Origin: Solen grandis
Lineage: Eukaryota > Mollusca > Bivalvia > Adapedonta > Solenidae
Assembly: GCA_021229015.1 (NCBI GenBank)
Contig: CM037781.1
Coordinates: forward strand, 70,082,173 to 70,146,172
DNA: 64,000 nt
Direction: 5' to 3'
Shown here: positions 12,801 through 23,400 of the stretch, piece by piece
Numbering within the stretch: position 1 is the stretch's first letter
Layout: every line of letters starts with the position of its first letter
Notes under the pieces: generated by a model
Seen by the model: the letters and a program-made list of their open reading frames with translations, nothing else
Database searches by the model: none
What the model was told of the DNA's origin: nothing
Position numbers and translations under genes: made by a program

Positions 12801-15800
12801 CTACAGATTTCAATTAAATAAAAATTCTTTCATCAAATGATATTTATTAAGTACTGTTTCATCAATCTTTTTTGTTGCCATTAAATTTCATGGAATTTAT
12901 AATAAAGCCAATTTCATATGCTTGTGGATACATGTACTTTAAAATAAGAAGTATTCTAAATAAACATTTTTATGGGGTTAACATTCGAAGATAAAACCAT
13001 CAACGAAAAAACATGAAAATAGTCCCCCATGTATGAACAAGTTAAAACTAAACCAAGCAATCCTCAATAATGATATTTTTTCAATAAAATTAAACTAAAT
13101 GAAACTAAATTAAAAATTCTACAAAAATATATCCAAATACATGAGAAGTGAGATCTAAATACTCTTGAATTACCTCCCTTTAAACCGCATTTTCAGTCAA
13201 CATAAAGAATTGATATATTTTTAACAAGAATCTTTGGCCTCCCTGTTCCTAATTAAGAACTATCAATGATCAGTCATTTTGATTTGTTATTCCTCTAGGT
13301 TTTCCAACTGGTTGCGGAGTTGGTTCCGTTCTTTCTTGAGTCGATAATTTAAGACAGGATGGGACTGGACAGGATGGGACTGGACAGGGTAGGACAGGAC
13401 AGGGTTGGACTGGACGCGGCACAACATAGTGAAAAGATTCCACTGAAGGTTATCAAATGAAGATGTAACATGGAATTTCAACCAGATATAACTTTTTTTT
13501 TGCAATACTCGTAGCTGTTGACAGAAAAATTACGGATAAGTAAAGGGGGATAATTCTGTTTTTTTTGTTTTTATTTATTTTTTTTTTAAAGAAATATTTT
13601 GACACTAACCTTCAGTGCATTGAATGCCGAATCATCAAGGATACCGGAGGCTCGTTTTGATTTGTCCTCATCCAAGTTCTCAAGCTGGTTGCGGAGTTGG
13701 TCGCGTTCTTTCTCCAGAGATTTGACGCGGTTTTGTAATTTCAAAACCAGTCCGACATCAATGTTGGCTTCTGGGATTGTTGCCTTAAAATAGAAATAAT
13801 GGTCAAAATATCATTCCATTTAAAAATAGCTTCAAAATTTCTTCATTTAATAAGACTTCAAGAACCTTCATTTGTTAAAAATCAGGGCTTTTTAAATGAA
13901 CCTCTCTTAACCCTTAACTTATGAGTATTCATGTACATATTTATGACTTCATGAATATTAATTTTTCTGAACTTTAAATTATGTATGAAACAATGATTTT
14001 TTTTTGTGCAGACTGTGTAGAATCTGCTACAGAACTGTATGAGCGAAAAGAGAAGACTGATTCTTAAGATAGTTGTTAGATCTGGGTCTACTCTGTTTTA
14101 ACATGTCTTCCCCTTGAAGGTAAATGGTGAAAAATAAGCTTCTGGATGGACAGGTTTCAAAAGATTTTCCAAAGTCAAGACAACAAAACAGAGGTTAAAA
14201 GTGGTAAATGTGACACAATGGTAAAGCTCTTTGTCTATGGTACTGACGTTTTTAATTCAAGGTAATAGGGCAGAATCTTTCAAAATTTTCCAAGGCACGA
14301 AGTACTGGTCCATTCTAGGAATCGTCAAGAGGGGCAGAAATTCTTTCTCAATACACATAATAGACTTCAGTTTTAATTAACTAATTCTAATTAATGAAAG
14401 AAATGTATAAAATATGACAGCAAGAAAATTAGAAATCTAGCACTCTGATTATAGGTGACACAACCTTAACTCTGTTGTCATGACAACTACCTGTTTCTCA
14501 ACAACAGCCTCCTTCATGGTTTTCTCCATGGCGAGGGCGGAGGGAGGGGGCGGGGCGGCACGCTTCTTCTTCTCTGTACCATAGCCTTGGTCCTAAAAAT
14601 AACATTTAGGTCTCAGAAATAGTATAAAATATCTTTATTTCTTGTGGCTTTAGCTCACATGCACACAAATTCTTTCAACCTTATTCAGCACTTAATAATA
14701 TTTGTAAATACAGAAATATATTTCAACTTTTTTTTTTCTGATATAAATACACATTTGTTTATTTATTAACAAATATTGATTGTCAGAATAACAATTATTA
14801 ATTGTCATTTACTTAAATATTTTTGAGATATTTTTTTTTTTTTTTTTTTTATGGTTTTTTTTTTATTGTTTTTTTTTTTTTTGCTTGTTTGTCTTTTTTA
14901 AATGTAAAAAGAAAATATTTGTCCTGCTTATTGTTCTAACCAGGCTTGTCAGTCAAAAAATATTTTTCAAAATTTGCATTAAATAAATTTCTTTAGTATG
15001 AATAACAATATGCATAAGAATGGCGAATACTGTAAAATCATTATGTTTCGTTGACATTAAATTTTGTGGCATCTATAATAAAGTACATTTCATGGGTACA
15101 TATATTTTTGGATTTATGTATAAGAAAGCCTGTTGTTTACTCAATAAAATATATTTGTGGGTAAAAATATTCATGAATGAAGCCACCCATGTAATCAATG
15201 AAAATTAGTACTCCTTGAAAATTAATGGATATACAATACCTCTTTTTCTCCCTCTGCTTCGTCATCTTTCTTCTCATCCGGAGACACGGAGCTGGTAACA
15301 GACTCCAGGCTGATCATACTAATGTCAGATGGGGTCCTCTTGTGGCCCGTTGGGCTCTTCAGCATCTGTAAAATAAAAATGTAAATATTTAACCTCATTT
15401 GCATAAATCTGCATAAATTATCTAATTTGCATTAATTTACATCTTCATAGCTGACAGTAAGCGTACGGTTCAGCATACTGAATGCACGTCAGGAAAGGAA
15501 AATGACTTCTTTTTAAAGCAAAGGGAATTAACTCTACCTGATACTTTCAGGTAAAATTACATTTTCTATATTAGCAAAAGGGAAGTAATTCATATAAAAC
15601 AGAATTTTTATAAATTTAAGGGAAGTCACTCCACCTACAACTTTCATTACTATGAGGGGACATAATTTCTTTTTTATACTAAGGGGAAGTCACTCTACCT
15701 GCATCTCGCCCTGCATGTTTTCAAACCTCTGTTGCAATCGGTTATGCTCCTTTACAAGCCTCTGGTGATGCTGACGTTCCGACTCCATCTCAGATAGAAA

Positions 15801-18800
15801 CTGTCTCTTTTGATCTTCCCAGTCCGAACTCACCACACCTATAACATGGTCGGCAAAGAAATTATCATGAGTTCGCAAAAGCGTCCTCCACAGCTCCATT
15901 TTATACCTCTATACTAAATACACCACCTTCATCCTTGAATTTGCCCTAAAAGTCGTGTCAGGGTTCATATCCAATAAAATCTTTAATAAAGTATTTCTTA
16001 ACTTGAGTAAATATTTACAATTCTTTCATTTTCTGATAGATTAAATTCTCAAACCAAACAGCTTACAAACAAACTACAAACAAATATGAATACTTTTATT
16101 GAAATCAAGCCATGGTTATGCAGAAATTTTTTCAATCAAAAATCAATGATTTTTCACTTGAAAGTGAAAATTTTGATTTAAAATGTCTAGTGAACATGTA
16201 ATCTAAGGGAATACAATAAGGGTGCTGCCATCTCCAAAAAATTTTTCTTACATTTGGCATCATCACATGATACAAGGTACCAGCATTCCTCTGCCAAAAG
16301 TTTTTCACCCCTAAAATTGAACAAGTACCCCAAAGCTAAAAGGAGGCAGAACTTACCAACAGTGCCAGCGGACTGAATCTGTTCCTGTAGTTGTCGGTTG
16401 GCGGCGTCCAGTTCTTCTTTCACCCGATTGTTCTCTGTCTTCAAACCCTCAACCTCCTGTCCACGAAAAGAAAAAGATAGAATGTGAACCAATTCCATCA
16501 ACGTCACTTACTGTAAAATCATTAATTTTCATTGACATTAAATTTCATTGATTATGTACCTAAGGGAATTTCATGGATACATTTATTTGTGGATCTATGT
16601 TCTAGAAAGCATTAGGTCTTTTCAAAAAAACAAGTTTTCATGGGGATTAATATTCCTAGAAAAAAAACACCATTAAATCAACGCCAAAAATAAAAAAAAC
16701 AAGAGCTGTCAGAGGACAGCACGCTCGACTATTCAAAATGCTTGTTGGTAAATCAAATGAAATCTATTTCAATTCTTGCCCTTCACATACCCTGTACATA
16801 ATAATAGTCAAAAATGATATACCTTGATAGTCTGATACCCCTTAATATTTTTATGATGTCTAAAATCAATCCCATGCCTAGTTACTGAGACATAAGCACA
16901 ATAACACTGCATGCAAAACTTTAACCAAAAATCCAAGTTAGAAAAGGGCCATAATTTGTATAAAATTCAGTCCAAAAGTTATCCTCCTTAGTTTTCTGAT
17001 GCCCCTGAAGACACTCCTTAACTTTCTAGTCAATTCCACAAGCAATTTCTGAGATATAAGCTGGATAGTAGCTTGAATGCAAAAATTTAACCAAAATTCT
17101 AAGTTAAAAGGGGGTCATAATTTTTAATATATTCCATCAAGTGTTATCTTCCTTTATATTATGATACCCCTAAACATATTAAAGATGTTTCAAATCAATC
17201 CCATGCCTGGACTCTGAGATATAAGCATGAAAGTACCTTGCATGCAAAACTTTAACCAAAATTTCTAAGTTAAAAAAGGGGCCATAACTTGTAATATATT
17301 CCATCAAAAGTTATCTACCTTCATAGTATGATACTCCTAAACATATTAAAGATTTTCAAATCAATCCCATGCCTGGATCTGAGATATAAGCATGAAAGTA
17401 CTTGCATGCAAAACTTTAACCAAAATTTCTAAGTTAAAAAAGGGGCCATAACTTGTAATATATTCCATCAAAAGTTATCTACCTTTGTAGTATGATACTC
17501 TTAAACATATTAAAGATATTTCAAATCAATCCCATGCCTGGATACTGAGATATAAGCATGAAAGTAACTTGCATGCAAAACTTTAACCAAAATTTCTAAG
17601 TTAAAAAGGGCAATAATTTGTAACATATTCCATCAAGAGTTATCTTCCTTTATAGTATGATACCCCTGAATGTATTAAAGATGTCTCAAATCAATCCCAT
17701 ACCTGGATACTGAGATATTAGCATGAAAGTACCTTGCATGCAAAACTTTAACCAAAATTTCTAAGTTAAAAAGGGGCCATAACTTGTAATATATTCCATC
17801 AAAAGTTATCTACCATGAAAGTATGATACCCCTAAACGTATTAAAGATGTTTCAAATCAATCCCATGCCTGGATACTGAGATATTAGCATGAAAGTACCT
17901 TGCATGCAAAACTTTAACCAAAATTTCTAAGTTAAAAAGGGGCCATAATTCATATTAAATTCTTTAAATTTAAAATACCATAAATGGTTATTGGATATAA
18001 GGTTGATAGTAACTTGCACGCAAAACTTTAACCAAAAGCTGCAACGCCAACGCCGACGCCGACGCCAGGGTGACTACAATAGCTCTCATATTCTACGAAT
18101 AGTCGAGCTAAAAATCAAATTCACTGTAGCTCATATCCCTCCCGTTTCCGTAATATTTCATTTCTAGCTTGAATTCTACCGATAATACTTGGCGCGAAGT
18201 AATATTTAAATACTTGAACTAATTAGAAACACATTCTTCCATTCCTATTTTATAAAATATTCAAGTACAGGCCTAAGCAGACATGAATTATTACCTTAAT
18301 AACTGACAGTATTTATTAAGAAATGAATTTGTTGGGTATTTTTATTAGAGAAACAAGACTAATGAAATTCTTAAGTATTTAAGTATTACTTAGGGCTAAG
18401 AATTGTTGGTGGAGTTTTACCCTTAGCTTATGTTAACTATCTATTCTTTAGACTCATTTTGACGCACTCAATAGGTACCACATAAAGCCTGATCTGCAGA
18501 AAACCACAGTTAAACCTTACCAAATTTAATTATAAAGTTCTCATTTCCAGACCACTGAGGAGCAGCGAACAGCATAAAACCTGATCAGCCTGCGAGTTAC
18601 TCGCAGGCTGATCTGGTTTTATGCTGTTTGCATAGGTCTTTTCATGGTGTCCTCTATGAGGGAAAGGGTTAAATTATAAATGCCAATGGAAAATCTCATT
18701 TCAACACAGCTCACATCACACTTTGTTTGCAGGGGTATAACATGGTTCATGCAAATTTTCTGAAGCAAAATTTAAGGCCTTTAAAATCAAAATTAAAGAC

Positions 18801-20376
18801 TTGCATAAACCACAACTTATGCTTTGAATTTTAAGGCATGAAAGAGATGAACCTCAATTTTTAAACATCTTGATTAACACTTTTTTTTATTTTCAACACT
18901 GAAATTTCAAATTCAAAGGTTTTTCAAGACCTTTCAGTTTATTTTAAGGATTTTTCAAGGGTTTTTATATGGCAAATTGTGATTTTCAAGGGTTTTTCAA
19001 GACCCGTGTGAACCATGACATCATTTTTACAGCAAAATAGTGAATATTTTCCCCAAGTCAGAAAGATTTCAAAATTTATGTCTTGTCCTTAAATCCTCAG
19101 ATTCTTCTTCAATATATCAACCTTGCATTTTAAAACAAGATATGTTCCTTGGAACACATGTGTCACCCACTGATGTGACAGTGTCACAAATGTGACAGAC
19201 AAAAAGTGACAGGTAAAATGATAGACAGACAGGAACACTTATGTCACCCACTGAAAGAAATTTGACAAAGTGTGACAGATAAACAGACGATGGACAGAAA
19301 GTCAATGAATAAGTGATCGCTATGTGCCACCTCTGCTTACAGCAAGTGACAAGAAATGTACCTGATTATGTTTCTGCTTTAGAAGCTCCTTCTCGGAAAT
19401 GATGTCCCTCTTCTCCTCTCGTTCGGACTCCAACTCCTTCATCAGTCTTCTCACTTCCTCCTCAAGCTCCGTGACACGGTTCGACGATTTCTCCGCCTCC
19501 GACGCCGAGACGCGCAACTTCTCGATTTCTGTCTGCAGTGATTTGACCTGGGATAGCTGCTTCTCTGACACCTCTGTATTTGTTTTTTTCTGAAGGTGCA
19601 AGAATTAATCAATTACAGTCATACCTATATTAGTGGTCACCTCTGTTTAATAGCCAACTGTGAACTAAGTCCAGGGGCTGGATTCCCAGCAATGAAGGTA
19701 TAGATAATTTAACCTCTGAATAACTGCCAACCTGTTAAAAAGGCCAAAAAAAATTTTTCCAAAAACCAAAAGAATATAAGCACATACAATATTTTATTTT
19801 TTTCCTTTCTGAGAGAGCAAAACTGGGTCAACTATTTGTTACAGGAAAAACTCAGTCTACAGGAAATAAAATCATAATTATAACGTGTTTGTGTGTATCA
19901 ATTGCATAAATCTCCACATGGCAAGGCTTCCTAGTGACATGACAAAACAAGAACATACTGAAGGTTAAAAATACCTCCCCATCCCATCTTGTCTCCATGT
20001 AATGTCAGTGTAGGACGGGACATGATGTGATTCCTATATAGAATTGTAAAACAAGAATGAAACTTAAATATGCTTCTGTTTAACTTGGAGTGGTTGCCTA
20101 GCAACAAGATGCTTACCGATTTGTCAAGCTGCTGTTGAAGCTGAATGATCTTGTTCTCCAGACCCTTGTTCACGTTCTTCATGTGGTCGACAGACTTGGC
20201 CTCGATCTGGAATCAACCAATCAAAACGATGCATTGTCAAATTTATAAAATCAAGCAACTATAAATTGCATTCTTGTCCAATTACCAAAGTGTTCTATAA
20301 CTCATAAACTAAGCATATTGCTGAAGGTGATAAATACCCCTGCAACACTTGATTATATTCACTGCACTTAACAATA

Positions 20377-20411
<35 letters not shown>

Positions 20412-23400
20412 TTCCAGCAGTGACCGATTCATCACAAACTTTCATTATTAATTTTTAATTTTAACCAAATTACATCAAACATCAATTTTAATAATATTTC
20501 CATGGAAATTCATTTTAAACTTCCTACATAAATGTATTTCTATAAATAGTTCTGAAACGTTTACCTTGATTCACCTCCTGATTTGATTCCAGTACTTTAA
20601 TTTAATGACATTATTTGCAAGATTTGATTGGATGTCAAACTTTTTTTTCCGACTTTTCTAATCTTTTTTCTTTTAACTTTTAATAATACAAGATCAAAAA
20701 CTAATTAAACACTAACCTTCAGTCTCTTCAACTCCTGCTTGGCTTTCTTCGCTTGAAATGACCTTGAATCTTGACGACGCCGTACATGACCTTCTTGTAC
20801 TGCTTGCGCGCCATGTAGGCTCGGATACGCGACTGAATAATGACCGCTTTGTGTCCGCGAAGTTTCTCGTTGAAGTTCCGGCGGCCGAAGTAGCCCCGGA
20901 TGGCAGCCTGAATCTTGATGACGGATTTCTGGACTTGGTTGTATGACTTTCTCGTCTTGTATCCCCGCCAGTGCTTCTGGATGATAGTGGCTGCCCTGGT
21001 CTCCCGTAGCATTTGTGCATACCTGGTTAACAAGCAATAATCCGACTTCAGTTGATCTATACTATCTATATTGACCAAATGTTTCTGAAGGTACTCTGGT
21101 CCAGTCGTAACATACATGACTGGGAATCCAAAGGTTTTAGGTTCAAATCTAATAAGGGGGGCAAGGGTTTTTCAATGGCATTCCCAGATAAAAAGTACTG
21201 GTCTAACCCAGGAACCAAGGAGAAGTTTATTATAGGCTGTGTAGTTCAACTTTTGCCGCCTCTTCACAAAAAGAAGTGAAATTTTTTTTTTTGACTATTT
21301 TAAGAAAAAGACACTAGTCAAATTTCAAAATGACTATCTGACCAAAACTATGAATGAAAGACTTGAAGAGGGACAGTGAGTAGAGACATAGTAACGAATG
21401 ATTAACAAACCTCCTGGCCAGAAGCCCACGTCCATATCTCTGAATGCCAAGTGCCGCGATTCTGAGTTTGGCATATTTATTCTTCATCAGCCAGCCTCGA
21501 ACGTGTTTCTGGATCATGATGCCGCATGCCCGCAGTTTGTCAGCACGCAGCTTTTCTAAGTAGGCCACCTGGCCGGCACGGAAAAATATCTTCGACTTTC
21601 CAAAACGGTACTTATCACTGTCCTGTCAAAATGAAAAAAAAAGAAGGCATGCTTGAACTTTTCAACTTAAAAATGTTAAGATTTACTGATATTTGTAGTT
21701 TTGGATACATATTTGTATACTGTATTAAGAACATTTTCCTAGAGAGGTTTTCTTGTAGACTAGCAGTTGCCATTATTTTACAGACATACCTGTATAACTG
21801 TGACATTTTACAGACATACCTGTATAACTGTGACATTTTACAGACATACCTGTATAACTGTGACATTTTACAGACAAACCTGTATAACTGTGACATTTTA
21901 CAGACATACCTGTATAACTGTGACATTTTACAGACATACCTGTATAACTGACATTTTACATACATACCTGTATAAGTTTAGGAAGCACAGTTTGGCAAGA
22001 TTTCTTGTAATCCTTCCTGTTAATGTCCCTGGACAGAGCCAGTACCCGGTACCTCTGGAAAAACTCCGGGTAGGTCCACCTGGGTATACAGAGTTGTCAG
22101 TGTCAATCAATCAAATCAAACAACAAATCAATCAGTAAATCAGCAAATTATCTAATCAGTAAAATCAATCAGTCCTATACATCAAACAATCAGTAATTTC
22201 AAACATTCATCCTAATCAGTAATGTTCTCCAAAAGTCTTGGAAATTAGATCAGTAATCTTATAATATATAATCAATCAACCAAGAATTTATTTGCCTACT
22301 AGTCAGTCATTTATCACTAAAATCAATTATCATAGCCAATTTTAATATTTTTTTAATCATCATTTCATTCATCATTTCTTTTATCAAACAGTTGATTATT
22401 TTACATAACACCTTATCTTTGATTTCATTATTAATCACTCAAAACAATTAATAGTCCAAATGATTAATAGTCCTGCAACATTGCTTCAACTCAACAATAT
22501 AAAACAATGATTCAGTCTTTTGCAAAATGAGATGTTATCTGACAGAACAAGGCAATGAGCGTAATTCCTTTTATTCCTATCAATAAAATAATAATTTGTC
22601 CGGATAAACCGGACAGTCTTACCTGGAGGGGAAGCCGGCAGCACTGATCCGGATAGTTTCAAGGACACCGCAGGCACGCAGCTGTTCCACAGCTCTCTTG
22701 GGCTCGAACCTGGGTACATAAAGAGATGAAAATATCAACATGCAGGGATGCATCTAGATTTTGCCAAAGAGGGGTACATTGCCCCCCATACTTTAAAAAT
22801 TTTGGGGGATTTTCACTTCAAATTGGGGGGTTCAGTACTTGATACCATAAAATCACAAATTATTGCCTCTTACCTTAAAACAAAATGTTCCGTGAATCTG
22901 TATATGTATTGCATTGTAAGTAGGACACAAATGGCACCAGAAACTTGTTGAAATCAAATGATCTGTTTAACAAACTTTCAAAGGAAATGTCCACAAACAC
23001 TTGATAAAAAGCAAACTGTCTGTAACAATTTCAAAAACTTTTGCCGAGGAACAAAAACTCAATGTTTACGGCGTTTTGAATTTGACACATGTTCACTATT
23101 TCCGTCAACTTTTTCATCGCTACAAGCGTCCAAAGATTCGTTGTTTTGCTCACTATTGCTTTTCACATTATTGTTTGAATCTGTTTCCTTTTCTTTATCG
23201 TCGATATCCTTTCGCTTTCTCGAGAAATAATCAAAAAGCGTTGCCACTTTACTGAACGCTCCCACTTAGTCGGCCATATTGACGCTGAGAAATGAAAGCT
23301 GCACTCTCATTGGTCAATTTCATCTTATCATAATCCGTAAATCATCCAGGCTACAGTAATCGATTAAAAAGTTAACTTGCGCAGAATATGTTCGACAAAT

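Noticed and set aside
16697..18112. CRISPR-like or satellite array
   Set aside because: Units of about 160 bp are contiguous, bounded by inverted ends and repeated in structure elsewhere, which fits a DNA transposon with internal repeats.
21526..22138. Long plus- and minus-strand frames through 21.5-22.1 kb
   Set aside because: They are produced by the 30-bp minisatellite, whose unit length is a multiple of three.
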